In this document: positions 25,251 to 37,469 of the stretch, piece after piece
Numbering within the stretch: the first letter of the stretch is position 1
How the letters are laid out: each line of letters opens with the position of its first letter
Assembly (NCBI GenBank): GCA_958430865.1
Contig: CAUDNR010001691.1
Span: 4,626-68,625 of the forward strand
Direction: 5' to 3'
DNA: 64,000 nt
DNA from: Entrophospora sp. SA101
Taxonomy: Eukaryota > Glomeromycota > Glomeromycetes > Entrophosporales > Entrophosporaceae
The notes under the pieces: model-generated
What the model was told of the DNA's origin: nothing
What the model saw: the letters and a program-made list of their open reading frames with translations, nothing else
Database searches by the model: none
Translations under genes and position numbers: made by a program

Positions 25251-26142
25251 GAATAATGTCATTTTAAATTGTTAGGAATTAATTATTTTCAATTTTCAAT
25301 TTCAATAGTTTGAAAATGTAGAATTAAAAATCATTTCTACTGATAGAGCTTTACATTTTTTTGATAAAGAAGCAATAAAGAAAGATTATGGAATACAAGT
25401 CACAACGGATGAAGACGAATGGAAGGTAGAGATTAAAATTAATTAACTTATTATATGAATAAATAAATAAAAATAATCAATATTATTTATACAAATAAGA
25501 CTTGGGATAAAATTTCAGATCCGGTTTTACACATTGAGGTAAAATATAATATTATTTATATATATTTTAACCTTACAAAATATTTTTTTATTAACAAATC
25601 AAAAATAAATTTCAAATTTACAAAAAGTATCGAAATTGGGCAGATGTTTTTTTAATTGCACCATTGGATGCTAATACACTTGCAAAAATAGCAAATGGAT
25701 TATGCGATAATTTACTTGTTAGTGGATCATTTTCTTTCATTAATATATAGCAACAATAATATTTAACGTATATAACATTTATAATAAAACTACCAATTTA
25801 TTTAGACTTGTATATTAAGGGCATGGGAATTGGGAAAACCGGTGATAGTATGTCCAGCAATGAATACTCATATGTGGAATAATCAATTTACTGCACAGCA
25901 TTTATCGATTCTAAAGAAACAATTAAATTTTGACATTATTCAACCAATTAGTAAAACTTTGGCTTGTGGAGACACAGGTTAGGATTTAAATCCAAAGTAA
26001 ATAAATACATTACATATTATACATTTGTGTATTTATATAAATATATTATTTAGGTGTTGGAGCAATGGTTGAAGTTTATACGATAGTTGAATATATTCAA
26101 AATAAATTGCTTTTAATACGAAAGTCTGAAAATAAAGATTGA
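25088..26142 (+). CDS. Phosphopantothenoylcysteine decarboxylase
   Basis: FMN enzyme that decarboxylates 4'-phosphopantothenoylcysteine to 4'-phosphopantetheine in coenzyme A synthesis. Six exons: 25088-25183, 25309-25425, 25500-25538, 25628-25717, 25806-25977 and 26054-26142, together 200 residues, the length of monofunctional PPCDC. Seen: TTGSVAS near the N-terminus, the catalytic-His segment LHIEYRNWAD, the flavin-site APLDANTLAKIANGLCDNLL, PAMNTHMW and the substrate-clamp ACGDTGVGAM with the conserved Cys. It lacks the long acidic tails of yeast Sis2/Hal3, so it is probably a plain PPCDC (COAC type). Intron 1 carries a long ATT microsatellite. The aspartyl-tRNA synthetase gene follows 79 bp downstream. 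Confidence 0.93.
25184..25252 (+). repeat. ATT microsatellite in PPCDC intron 1
   Basis: About twenty uninterrupted ATT/TTA units fill most of the intron after the donor GTTATA. Confidence 0.95.
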
Positions 26143-26221
26143 ATTCCTCATTAAATAATATTTTATTATGTGATCGACATGCGCTTAATTTCATCTTGAT
26201 TAGATTTTATTAAAACAAAAA

Positions 26222-29200
26222 ATGTCAATATATGTTTTAGGAAGATGTGGAATGCTAAACAGATATTTAATTAGCCCTTACATAAAAACGCCAACATTAC
26301 ATTTATTTGAAACTTTCCAACAAAATAAAAAAATTTTTAAACAAAAAATTTTTTATTCTCAATTTTCGGCATTATCTTCCAATGGTAACAATTAATGTCA
26401 TTATACGTAAATAATGAATATATTTATATTTATATACATTGATTTGAAATTAGGAGAAGTTCCAATAAGAACGCATACTTGTGGTGAGTTACGAATTGTT
26501 AATGTTGGACAGCATGTTGTGTTAAATGGATGGGCTCAGAAAATCCAGTAAGTAATTATATAATGATAGTTTTTTTAATTAAAAAATAAACAAAAAACAA
26601 TTTATAATAAATTTATATAGTAAGTTATCACCTGGACTGATATTCCTACCTATCCGTGATTCTCATGGTATAACACAACTTGTATTAAGAAACGAGAACT
26701 TGTCTAATAATAAAAAACCCGATTTGCTTGAAAAATTATCCAACTTATCCATCGAAAGCGTTATTTCTATACAAGGCATGGTTATGGGGCGACCTAAAGA
26801 AACTATAAATAAAGTAATCTTATTGATTTTAAATAATAATATATCATCACTATCACTATCACTATTAAAATAAAAACTTTTAAATATTAGAATATGGAAA
26901 CTGGAGAAATTGAAGTGGAAATTAATGATTTAGTTTGCTTAAACCCTGCAATCAAATTACCATTTTTTGTTTCAGATAAATTGGTATAAATGATTTATTA
27001 AATAATTTATTTAGTTATTAAAGAATTAAAATAAACAACTTAATTTTTATAATTCTTAGCCTAATGAAGAAGTCAGATTCAAACATAGATTCGTTGATTT
27101 AAGAAGTGAACTTCTCCAGAAAAATCTTCGTAAACGCTCTTTAACATCATCAATTATTCGTGACTTTCTTAAAAGTGAAGGTATATAACACTTTCCAATG
27201 TTTATTATAATGTAATTCACATTATTAAAAAATTATTTTTATCGTTAGGATTTCTCGAGGTAGAAACACCCATATTATTCAAATCAACTCCAGAAGGTGC
27301 ACGAGAATTTATTGTACCAACAAGAACAAAAGGGTCATTTTACGCTTTAACACAAAGCCCACAACAAGTTTGTCCATTTTATATGTTTATATATTCTTTT
27401 TTATATTTAATCGTTTGGAGTTTACCTGTAGTTAAAATAGATTTGTTTGACTCATCAAGTACAAACAATTACTTATGGCAGGAGGAATTGACAAATATTT
27501 TCAATTTGCAAAATGTTTTCGTGATGAGGATTTAAGAACTGATCGTCAACCAGAATTTACTCAAGTGGGAGACTTTTTTATTTTTCTTATTTTAAAAATT
27601 GTTGTTTATGCTTTTAAATTAATCAATTTAATTGTTTATTTAGATTGATTTGGAAATATCATTCATTTCAATGTCTGGTATCAAATCACTAATCGAGAAA
27701 TTGTTGGTTAAAATATGGAAGGATGCTTTAAACATTGATTTAAATCCATTTCCTACGATTTCTTATGAAAAAGCTATGTCTAAAGTAATCAATCAATACA
27801 TCTTCCATTTTTTAATATTAATCAAATCATAGAACAATAATAACAATATAACAATAAATCCTATTGTTTAGTATGGTTCTGATAAGCCAGATACACGATA
27901 TGAAATGGAGGTAATTAATTAAAAGTTACATTTATTAATTATTAATTATTTATTATTATTAAAAATTATATTTGGTTTCCAGATTAAAAATATATCTCAA
28001 CATTTATCTGATATTTTGGGAAATTCTTCAGAAATTATTGAATGTCTTGTCATTAAAAAGAGTGATAATTCCATTCTAAGTCAAATCAAACACCTAATTT
28101 CATCTCATAATGATCAAGAAATTAAGTTGTCAAGTGATGTATGGTATAAATACGCTTAACGTTAATCTCATCTATTTGTGTATTCACACATATTTTATTT
28201 AATTTTGAAAGTGTTTAATAATCACGCACATGCGTGCATACACATACTTTTTAGAACATTGATCTACTCAAAATTACACCAAAAAATCTAGATTCATGGT
28301 TATCTAAATCAAAAATTATACAAAAGTCATCTTTAATAAAATCATCTCAAGACATATTAACAAATGTATTAAATGTCGAAGTTGGTGATTTGATTGTCTT
28401 AAATATAAGAAACAAATTTTCTTCAGTAAGATAAATTTTTAGTGTATTTTCTTTGAATTTTTCTAAATAATAATAATGATTATTATTTTAGGGAAGTTGG
28501 ACACCTTTAGGTCGTATTCGGGTTATAGCAGCAAAACTTTTACAATCAAAAGGTATTAAATTAAAAAATATTTTTATTTATTTTTATTTTTATATGTTTA
28601 AATAAGAAAATTATGACTTTTTTATGTAGGATTAATGAAAATTGACGGTTCACAATATAACTTTTTATGGGTTGATTCATTCCCATTATTTACCAATGAT
28701 GATGATACTGGGCGTTTAATATCGAATCATCATCCATTCACTGCACTAATGCCAGAAGATATCGATTTACTTGATAAAAATCCTGAAAAAGTAAAAATAT
28801 TCTTGATGATTTTTTAAAAAATCAAAAATTTTATTTAACCTATTATTTAATAGGTTCGTGGCCAGCATTATGATTTGGTGTTGAATGGTGTTGAAATAGG
28901 TGGTGGTTCTATTCGTATACACTCTCCAATTTTACAAGATAAAATATTTAATGATATTTTAAAGGTATAATATGATATAAATGAATGACAAATGTTTTTA
29001 AAAAATTCAACGATCCTGACATATATCATTGTGCTCATTTAGTTAAATCAAGAGGAAAAAGAAAGTTTTAGTCATTTAATAGCTGCTTTGGGATCTGGAT
29101 GTCCGCCGCATGGTGGTATTGCATTAGGTTTGTTTGTTACTAGTGAATATATTTTTTATAATATACACACCAACTAAAACAAATAAGCAATTATTAGGAT

Positions 29201-29355
29201 TTGACCGTCTCATGGCAATTATTTGTAATACCGACTCTATTAGGAATGTTATGGCATTTCCAAAAACTACATCTGGAAACGACTTGACTGTATCAAGTCC
29301 CTCAAAAATTTCAAATGAAAAATTACTGGAATATGGCATTCAATTGATTGATTAA
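26222..29355 (+). CDS. MSD1: Mitochondrial aspartyl-tRNA synthetase
   Basis: Class II synthetase charging mitochondrial tRNA-Asp. Sixteen exons join in phase to about 657 residues, as in yeast Msd1 and human DARS2. Order: basic N-terminal region (residues 1-54) likely to be a mitochondrial presequence; OB-fold anticodon-binding domain (from [22 protein letters not shown]); motif 1 region (KHRFVDLR...[10 protein letters not shown]); [20 protein letters not shown]; motif 2 with [16 protein letters not shown]; bacterial-type GAD insertion (about residues 345-480); and motif 3 GFDRLMAI near the end. The insertion domain and the QSPQQ/RTDRQPE blocks mark the bacterial/mitochondrial type, not the cytosolic one. 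All catalytic motifs appear intact. Confidence 0.95.
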
Positions 29356-29740
29356 TTGATTGATTGATTGGTTTTAATTACTAATTATAATAAATTATTA
29401 CAAGATGATAATATTAATGAAATGGTTTACCACCACAACTAGTTTTTTGTTGATAAAAATTTTCTAATTTGCGGATCGATCATCTTAATTTTTTTTTAAT
29501 TCACAAAATCGGATTCGAATAGAAAGTCATGTTACAAATTTAGATGCGCACATTTTTGAACATTACGGCAAGTATTGCAAACTGATCCGTCGTCTGATTT
29601 TAACTCGATCAATGATATAATTGGAATCGTGATATCAACTAGTATATTAATATATATGGTTAGATAGCATACACTCGCACACATGATTAAAAATTGGAAG
29701 CCTGATGTGGGCAAACTTTATTCAATGAAAATTAGAAATA
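29356..29740. other. Spacer after MSD1
   Basis: No supported gene. A 60-residue open frame on the minus strand (29532-29714) has no recognisable features. Confidence 0.4.
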
Positions 29741-30874
29741 CTATAATATTATCTTTCCAACTCTATTCCAAAGAGGAAATAAATCTATTCCGCATGGAAA
29801 CAACAAAATATAACAAATATTTATTTTTGCCAACCATATCTTTAGTGTGGCTACTTTGATGTAATGTTTTTGTGAAATTGTCATTTGAAAAAGTCCAACA
29901 TTCGGAATCAAAGAATCAACATAGGCAATATTTTCATAAGCTAGTTGAAAGTAATACTCCACCAAGTTACGAGTATGAAATGTTCCCTCTTTACGCAAAA
30001 TATTATGCACATACTTTTCAAATAGTTTCCCATGAAGTAAACCTAATCAACCATCTCATGAGGCAGAAAGGAATGTAACAAGTCCTCATTTTTTTTGAAA
30101 GTTCAAAATGTTCTGCAACTTTCTCAACTACATAGGCGGAGGCGAATATTATGGTTGTGGAACAATAATCAATGGTGATAATATGGAGGATTCAATGACT
30201 AATATAATCAGGGCTATCAATTCCTCCAATACTCTGTATACATTTTTTCAGGTTGTTAGTAACAATTGCATTTTCAAGAGAATTTTCTGATGTCTCATTC
30301 TTTTCCAATACAAATCTTGGTATTTCACCCCATCTATCAAATTGACTCAACATTTCATTTTCTTCTATATGTGGAAACATGACATCTTTGCAATAATAAA
30401 TCTCATTTAAACTTCAGATTAACATGTATCGCATTGTTGTGTATGGAAGCTCCTTGTAATAATGTGGATTTGGTGATGAGACAAAAGGTTCCTTGATATC
30501 TAGATACCGTGTAGTCTCTTTGTTCAAAATATGCCCTAAATTTCCAATTCAACCATGCTGTTATTGAAAATGATGAATTTATCATGATCGTGACTGTCTA
30601 GTAACATTGTTTCTCCAATTTTTACTAACTCATACAGTACATAGAAAAGGAAATAACTTTTTCCAATTCCGGGGTTTCCTGTAATTACAAAGCGGTAATG
30701 CTTGCCACTATCAATTAATACTTTAATCTCTTTGAAAATATCTGTAAAGCTTTCCGAATAAAATCTTTGAGGGATTATCTCAGTCACCAAGAAATACACC
30801 AGACACAAGAGAAAGAATATCATCAACAATGTTAATAATCGAAAGGGTATTCCAGAAATTCGACAGATTCTCAA
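29741..30874 (-). pseudogene. Degenerate RHS/Crinkler-type P-loop ATPase
   Basis: Broken frames on the minus strand read in order as one protein. 30536-30874 has ESFTDIFKEIKVLIDSGKHY then the P-loop ITGNPGIGKSYF. 30403-30585 gives a connecting segment in another frame. 30192-30380 has FDRWGEIPRFVLEKNETSEN and KKCIQSIGGIDSPDYISH. 29741-30010 is a worn C-terminal part. This order resembles retrotransposon-hot-spot/Crinkler ATPases, which I recall as abundant in these fungi. Several frameshifts and stops make it a pseudogene. Confidence 0.65.
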
Positions 30875-31049
30875 TTAATGATCTATTTCTTTATGAATTG
30901 CAATTGAAAAACGATTAATGATTGGATCGGATTAATTATTGGGTATTCAGTGGCCTGTTTCAGTAACGCATTTTTCCATTTACATCTGAGATGGATTTTT
31001 CACTGTACTTTATATTATTAAAACTAGGTGAAAAAACTCCAACACTCAC

Positions 31050-31449
31050 AAGGTTAATGATTCTAATACTCCTGAGACTAATAATTCTAATGCCTCTAGA
31101 AACATCATTCCAACACCATCTAATCCAAGACCTAATCAAAGATTAATCATTAATGCAGGAATAGGAGAAACAAATGTGGTAAGTAAATCTTGCTGAAGTT
31201 AAAAAGACAATTAAGTACACATGTATCATATATTAATGGTATCTCTTTAGTACATATAAATAATAATTTCAATTTATCAAACTATATGCACACTGTGTGG
31301 TTAATTTAGATAATCCCAAAGAAGAAGGTTTTCTTGCAAATAAATCCCTTTATTATGTTTCTAGGGAATATGCACAATATTGTTTAGATAATGATGATTA
31401 TGATCATTTGCCTCATGAAGTAGCACAGGAAATTCTAGATCAAAATTAA
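31050..31449 (+). pseudogene. Possible 3' fragment of an unidentified gene
   Basis: Two open stretches: about 31084-31178 (reading NASRNIIPTPSNPRPNQR, followed by a good donor GTAAGT) and 31310-31449 (DNPKEEGFLANKSLYYVSRE...HLPHEVAQEILDQN, then TAA). The phases of the simplest splice do not agree, so it is either degenerate or wrongly joined. The product is not recognised. Confidence 0.3.
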
Positions 31450-32048
31450 TGAATATATTTTTATTTGTATTTACATCATATAACCATGATGTATATTTAT
31501 TTATTTGTGTGTTGCCATTCCGGTGACATTTTTATATCAACAAAGTGAGGTCCTTTTAGTTCGCCATTTTTTATTTAACATGATTGTGTGAATGTATAGG
31601 AAAATTAATCTCATCTTGCAATTTTCAATAATGGAAGACATTGTTTGAATTGTATGTCAATATACAGATAACCCAAAAAAAAGTAACATCTAAGGTTAAG
31701 TATTTGCGGAAGCGGAATGTGCAACTATATGTCTAATAAAAAATAATCACATGCATTGTTTAACTCCTATATCAAAGTTATTTTCCAAGAACAGTTTTAT
31801 TTTTCATTAAAAAGCACAAATAAATTTGTGGATAATAGTGGAGGTGGATATTAATTTATAACTTTAATCCAACATTGTCGTGAACTAAAGATATAACTAA
31901 AATTTTACTTATCCAATTGAAATAGGTCGTCTACATACGAAAGCCGTGATGGCCTCTGTCCAGATCTTGCTGTGTCAAAGGATTCAATAACATTCCGAAT
32001 CAACAACTAAATTCATAAATAACACGTAAGATTAAAGGAAGTTAAATG
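31450..32048. other. Spacer
   Basis: No gene or repeat recognised on either strand. Confidence 0.4.
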
Positions 32049-32795
32049 TCACAACAAATAATCAATATTAATACATACCGCCCATTTCATTACACATTCA
32101 TAAAAATAAACGAAATCCTTCATTTCAGAAAATTTTCGAGGAAGATTAGCGTTATTGATCTCATTTAATCTATACGCTCCTAAATTAACGTTTAGTTCAA
32201 ACTTACCAGTACCTTTTTTATAATAAAAACTTTCCAATAAACGAACATACATACCACAATAATCAATATAAAATAAATGTATTCGAAGGCGGAAGCTTCG
32301 ACCGCCAAATAAATATAATGTCTTAGGAAGTCGTCTTCTGTTCTTAATAGTTTCTTTTACGATCTCCGCAAACATATTATTTAAGTTATTTGTTATTTTT
32401 TCTAGATCATCCTTTGCTGTTGGTCTCGTGCCCTCTACATAGATAAGCTGATACTTGTTGGCATCTATTATATATCCCGCGCCATCGGCACGATTTTGAG
32501 TTTTATGAACAGTCAGAGCAAATGCATTCTGAAGAGGAAATTGATTCCTTGATGCTCTTTTGCCATAAACTTCAAAGTAAGATGTTTCTCTTTGGACAAT
32601 AACCTTGCTTATGCTGGCTAAGGTAGGAAAGGTCACCTCAACATTCTCTTCATCATAAATTTTTGTTGTTATTCCAATAGTTCCATTGCATATTTTTTCA
32701 TCAAATAGCTTATTATTAAGAAACATCACATGTGCACCTTCTTGTAAATACAATTTATGAGGCAAATTTGTTAAGTTTTTGAATTGAGCAATCAT
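32049..32795 (-). CDS. Chimeric ORF: Pif1 helicase end fused to REase-like domain
   Basis: A 248-residue frame on the minus strand. Residues ~10-100 match the end of Pif1-family helicases: LPHKLYLQEGAHVMFLNN, NGTIGITTKIYDEENVEVTF and FPLQNAFALTVHKTQ, where normal Pif1 continues with the G-L-T segment of motif VI. Immediately after HKTQ the sequence changes to a different family (YQLIYVEGTRPTAKDDLEKI, LYLFGGRSFRLRIHLFYIDY, NLPRKFSEMKDFVYFYE) that resembles a fungal group I associate with SAM plus endonuclease-like domains. The helicase lacks its Walker motifs, so ATPase activity is not expected. The in-frame junction may be chance at a rearrangement point. Whether it is expressed is unknown. 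Confidence 0.6.
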   Translation of the reverse strand: MIAQFKNLTNLPHKLYLQEGAHVMFLNNKLFDEKICNGTIGITTKIYDEENVEVTFPTLASISKVIVQRETSYFEVYGKRASRNQFPLQNAFALTVHKTQNRADGAGYIIDANKYQLIYVEGTRPTAKDDLEKITNNLNNMFAEIVKETIKNRRRLPKTLYLFGGRSFRLRIHLFYIDYCGMYVRLLESFYYKKGTGKFELNVNLGAYRLNEINNANLPRKFSEMKDFVYFYECVMKWAVCINIDYLL

Positions 32796-33670
32796 TTAAT
32801 ATTCCAAATTCCAGTGTGTCTATGCATTAGAAACCATTGGGTCATTGCATGTTTTGTCAAAAGGAAGATGATTAAAGAATACTGCATTGAAGGATTGAGC
32901 TGCTTTTCGAGTGTTGACCACATGTGTGGTATCGTAGAAACTACAAAGGTCAGTTTCTTGGTTAATTTTTGTTTGGATTATTTGCTTGCTTCTAACTGAC
33001 AAAGTTCCTGTTCTTCTTACCTCTTGAAAGATCCTGTAAAATTCAACATCATTTTTACGATTTACGATTCATACTCTACCACAATTTTTTATATTGACGA
33101 TGATTTCCTTTGCCACTTCAAAAAGGGCATGGTTGTTAAATAATGAATCAAATTTTCGAATTGTTGCATTTTTCTTCTTCATAATAAGCAACAGGAGAAC
33201 CTTTTTCAAAAAAAAACTTTTGTTCAATTCCTTCAACAATAATATTTTTTTTCAAATTAAAAATCGTTTTTTAATATTAGAAATAACAATGATCAAAAGA
33301 TTTATACAATTTTGTGAAACGAAAATTTTCCTTTTCTTTCAAAAATTTCCAGAGAGATAGTATCGTTGCCAATTCTTTCTAAATATTTTCTTTCGTTAAA
33401 TTAAAAATATGACGCAATAAGAGTGAGGCATCGGCTATCAAAAATTTAAGCTCGCCTACCTCTTTGAATTTGATTAATCTATTATTAACACAACTGGCCT
33501 GACAAGAAGACTCATAGGCTGATTTGCAAGCATTTGTAAGTCAAGTTCATGAAGACTTCACCATTAACTCTTTGATCATATATTTATCGATTTTGTTGTT
33601 TCTTGCAAAATTCTTTAGTCCTATCTTTACTCCATCCTTTAACTTTTTCTTCTGTCGGGAGATCTACTGT
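32796..33670 (-). pseudogene. Worn Pif1 and SAM-like remnants
   Basis: Just upstream (minus strand) of the chimeric frame, 32820-33040 reads NDVEFYRIFQEVRRTGTLS and YDTTHVVNTRKAAQSFNAV, like the Pif1 region before the 2B domain, interrupted by a stop at the join. Further upstream, about 33520-33668 reads LPTEEKVKGWSKDRTKEF, stop, YDQRVNGEVFMNLT, resembling a SAM-like domain. The order suggests a SAM/REase-like gene broken up by a Pif1 fragment. Confidence 0.5.
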
Positions 33671-34485
33671 TAGAAGGAAAGATGCTTGAAACGTTACAAG
33701 AGGATCGGAATAACTATTAACCCATCGAACTATGTATCAAGATTACTCTCAACTTTTCATTTCACTTTACCGTCCTTCTCAAGAGCCTATACACAAATCA
33801 TCAACAACAGTCAATACATATGCTAAACAACGCTTCTTCAAAATACTCTCAATATCGAAAAGATCAAATGGGTGTCTCCCTGGTCAGGGAGATTTTACGA
33901 AATAATTGGTCATTCGTCATAAGATGTTAACATCCAGCCAAAAACACAAATCACTATTATTATCAAAATCAAAAAAATCTATCTAATATCATATGCTGTA
34001 ACCAAATCAACACAACCAATATGAATCACTGCAATAACAATATTCTATTACGACGCGTTATAATGGTTTTCCTAACAAAACTTGTCTCATCTGTTTGAAC
34101 AAATTACTACTAATCACGTATGTTTATTTTCTAAATCCCAGCTGTAAATAATTGCCTGCTCCTTAATATAACAACAGCTCTAATATTTGAATCAACCTCT
34201 AAATTGAGAAACAAATAAGCATCAAAAGAATTAAATAAAAAATTATATACAGTTTATTATGTTTAGAAGGTCATGGTCATTCAATTCCACATGAATACTT
34301 CAAAAGGAGCATTTACTTTTAAAGTTTCAAATTTATATTATTGACTTTTCAAAATCAAAATTATCAGATCAAGCAAGGGTAATCCATAATATTGATTATA
34401 GAGAGAAAGAATAAATATATGATGTTTTTAGTTGGGAAAATTTTAAAATATTACTATTGTTAATTAGCTTTACTCGCATATATTT
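33671..34485. other. Spacer
   Basis: No gene seen. Near 34330-34375 TTGACTTTTCAAAA...CAGATCAAG resembles a stretch at 17248-17290, probably from a shared old repeat. Confidence 0.4.
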
Positions 34486-35999
34486 TTATAGATTCAAGAG
34501 AACATTTTTTCTATATTCCCAATATTTAGAGCGAATCTTATCATGTTCTTCAGCCAACAATGTGCAAGTCTAGTAATGAAATTATTTGATTATTTTTAAA
34601 AAACCAATAAATTTAAATTATTCTAAAAATTATTAAATTACATATACTAAAAAAAAAAAACCTTAATTCCTTCATCCTTGTCTTTTTCAAATCCAAGTTT
34701 TGCACGTCTTTCATAAATATTTACTAAACAACCAAGTGCATGAGGAGAAATATTTTCCTTTTCAATAAGTTCTTTACACAAACTTTCTAAAATGTCTATT
34801 TCCTGATTAGATTTTGCAATAACTCTAAAAAAAAGAGATATATATATATTTCTAATATTATAAAAATAAATAAATTTATATGAATGCGAATGAGAATAAG
34901 GTTTTTTTTACCCTTTAACATAATTCCAAGGACTTATATTGTTTGGTGTTATTTTAATTTTAGATATTGCATAGCTTTATGAATAATTGACAAAAAAAAA
35001 TAATTAATAATAATAATAATAACAACAACAAAAATAAAATTTTTAAAGTATGAAAGTTTACATACTTTATTTCACGAGAAATCAAATCATCAGATGGTTC
35101 TTTAGGATTATGAAATAAAACAAAGTATCTTTGATTCCATGCAGAATTATTTCTTATATCATTATCTAAAAGCGTGTCCAAATATAATAATTCCTCGTCC
35201 CAAAGATTAAATGATTTAATAACCCATTGTCTTTCGATGATACCAATAACAATATATAGTTAAATAATGATAATAATAAATATATCATTCTAGAAGTTAT
35301 AATATTACCTATAAGTCCATGCATGGTAATTTTTTGCGTCATCTCTTAACACTTCGTTGATGAATGATATTTCCGATGAATTATCCTCAAGCTTTTCAAC
35401 AATTACATGTCGATGATGCCTTAATATACAAACAAACAAACAAGCATACATACATATATTAAATGACTGATTGCAAAAAAAAAGAAAGTCATATTATGAA
35501 ATAAATTTTTTCTTTATTACCAAAGTTGATAATTTTTGGGATTTTCAAGTATTTGATTTTTAACATATTCCAGTTCATCATATAAATTGCTATTCAAAGC
35601 AAACAAAATTTTTTGACGATAATACCTTTTCAAATAAAATAATAAAAATTTGTTGGTTAAATCTATCTATACACACATATTATATATAAAATAAGGAATT
35701 AAAAAATCAAATTTACCAAATGGTATAATGAGCTGGATTGTGTGAAATAATTGCTTCCGTTAACTTTAGAGCCCTTTCACTATATTCTTCTTTTCGAGAA
35801 ATTGCTCTAAAATAATCCATTATACGAGAGTCTAATTTGAAAAAATAATTATTATTAAGCTAAAACTACATTCATTATATTTTTTAGAAGAAACTTTTAT
35901 TTTACAATCTGGATCATAATTTATTGGAGCTAATGGATTAGGACCATCGTCTTGCGGAATTGGCTCGACGTCTTCCCATTCTTGTTCATCAAAAGACAT
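34486..35999 (-). CDS. RAM2: Protein farnesyltransferase/geranylgeranyltransferase I alpha subunit
   Basis: Shared alpha subunit of the two CaaX prenyltransferases, which add isoprenoids to Ras/Rho-type proteins. Eight minus-strand exons: 35906-35999, 35717-35831, 35521-35625, 35309-35419, 35066-35230, 34912-34974, 34662-34824 and 34486-34569, giving 299 residues. The N-terminus [20 protein letters not shown] and the PPTA-type helical repeats are clear: [57 protein letters not shown] and [13 protein letters not shown]. Start codon chosen at the only ATG before the conserved N-terminal block. It is divergent from the methyltransferase, 151 bp apart. Confidence 0.95.
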
Positions 36000-36150
36000 T
36001 ATAAAAAATGTTTGAAATTTTGGTATTGTACAAATTCGATCATCCTTTTAATATTAAGCAGAGCGATCTACATAAATAAAGATTTGCGATAACTGTTGAA
36101 ATTATAGAAAGGGTAATAATAAGACGATTGCATCAACAACATCATCAACA
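36000..36150. promoter_or_regulatory. Short divergent promoter, RAM2/methyltransferase
   Basis: Only 151 bp separate the two start codons, so both 5' UTRs and promoters must share it. No specific motif recognised. Confidence 0.5.
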
Positions 36151-37245
36151 ATGACAAGAGCAGCTTTAAATCATTGGTTTACAAGCTCAAATCGTCTATT
36201 ATTGGACTTAAGATCTTTGGATGTTCATTACCGTCGCAGAATAATTCCTTCAGCTTGCATACCTGTATCAGATTTGAATTTGTATTGGTTTGAATTGCCA
36301 CCAAAATCCATTCCATTTGCTGTACTAGAGCCAAGTGATAATAAAGGTGTTGCTAACCAATTACTCAAAGATCATGGATGGAGGATCAATTGGGTGTTTA
36401 ATGAGGCTGATGATGAAGTGTGGAAATTTGCTAAAGAATTTAATATTCTTGAAATTTGTGAAAATATATTATCATCTCCAACAAATAATAACATTAATAA
36501 CAATAACTACAGTAGTGGTAATAGTGATTGTAAGATGAAGAAATGGTTTTTATTTCGACCAAATCCTTTTCTAATGAATAATATTGAATTAATAGAACAA
36601 TCATTAATTGGTGAATCATTTATGTATGATCAACAAAAAAAGGTTTTTAATTGCTTGGATGTTGGATGTGGTAGTGGTAGAGATATTTGTTGGCTTAGTG
36701 CAAGGAAATCATCCGGTGTTGATTGGTATGTTACAGGTATGGATGTGTTAACAAGTGCACTTGATCGTGCCAAACTCTTAGCCAAACGAATGGATGTACC
36801 ACATAAAATTCAAACAATTAATGCTAAAATCTTGAATAATGGAAATATCAAGTTGCTATTACCAATAAGGGAGGATGAAAATAAAGAAATTATTACAAGC
36901 GAAAAAGAGCACAAGAAAGAAAGTAATGAAGAAATTCTAAATAAAAGATATGATCTTGTTCTTTGTATAAGATTTCTAAATAGAAATTTTTTTGATAAAA
37001 TGATAAATCTTGTAAATCCAGGCGGATTCCTATTACTAAGTACATTTGTTGATGATAAGATACATGTATATGAAAGGCCTCATAGCGATGAACATAGATT
37101 GAAATTGGGCGAACTCTCAGAAATAGTGAAAAATAAATATCAACACTTTAATATAATCCAAGATAAAATTGAATTTATTGAAGATGGTAGACCTGTTAAT
37201 TCTTTTCTAGTTAGAAGAAAAAGTGATGATAATAATGTGTTATAG
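36151..37245 (+). CDS. Rhodanese-like/SAM-dependent methyltransferase fusion
   Basis: Single-exon protein of 364 residues. Residues ~15-105 look like a rhodanese fold (LLLDLRSLDVHYRRRIIPSA, VLEPSDNKGVANQLLKDHGW) but lack the catalytic Cys-x-x-G-x-R loop, so this part is probably non-catalytic. After an Asn-rich linker (~111-123) and the segment WFLFRPNPFL, a class I methyltransferase domain follows, with motif I NCLDVGCGSGRDI near 166-178, the acidic GMDVLTSAL at the end of strand 2, YDLVLCIRFLNR (motif IV-like) and LVNPGGFLLLSTF. The substrate is unknown. Proteins of this layout occur widely in fungi and bacteria. Confidence 0.75.
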   Translation: MTRAALNHWFTSSNRLLLDLRSLDVHYRRRIIPSACIPVSDLNLYWFELPPKSIPFAVLEPSDNKGVANQLLKDHGWRINWVFNEADDEVWKFAKEFNILEICENILSSPTNNNINNNNYSSGNSDCKMKKWFLFRPNPFLMNNIELIEQSLIGESFMYDQQKKVFNCLDVGCGSGRDICWLSARKSSGVDWYVTGMDVLTSALDRAKLLAKRMDVPHKIQTINAKILNNGNIKLLLPIREDENKEIITSEKEHKKESNEEILNKRYDLVLCIRFLNRNFFDKMINLVNPGGFLLLSTFVDDKIHVYERPHSDEHRLKLGELSEIVKNKYQHFNIIQDKIEFIEDGRPVNSFLVRRKSDDNNVL

Positions 37246-37269
37246 TAATAGTTATATTATATATGACTT

Positions 37270-37469
37270 TGCAATGCATTTTCATTTCTTACTAATTTAT
37301 TTTGCATGAATAATTATATTATATAACTTTTCAACTCTTCAAATTATAATATTAATATGCAGAGGATCATTTAATGTTCATTTTTGTAAACCAAAAACAA
37401 AAATATGGCTTGTGGTGTTTGAGAAAAAAAATTTTAAAAAATTATATCTATTACGCTTTAATGCTTATA
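37270..37469. other. Convergent spacer, methyltransferase/SKA1
   Basis: Short convergent 3' region, AT-rich, with no other feature seen. Confidence 0.4.

Noticed and set aside
33094..33360. 88-residue Phe-rich frame
   Set aside because: It is antisense to the Pif1-like remnants and made of AT-rich low-complexity sequence.
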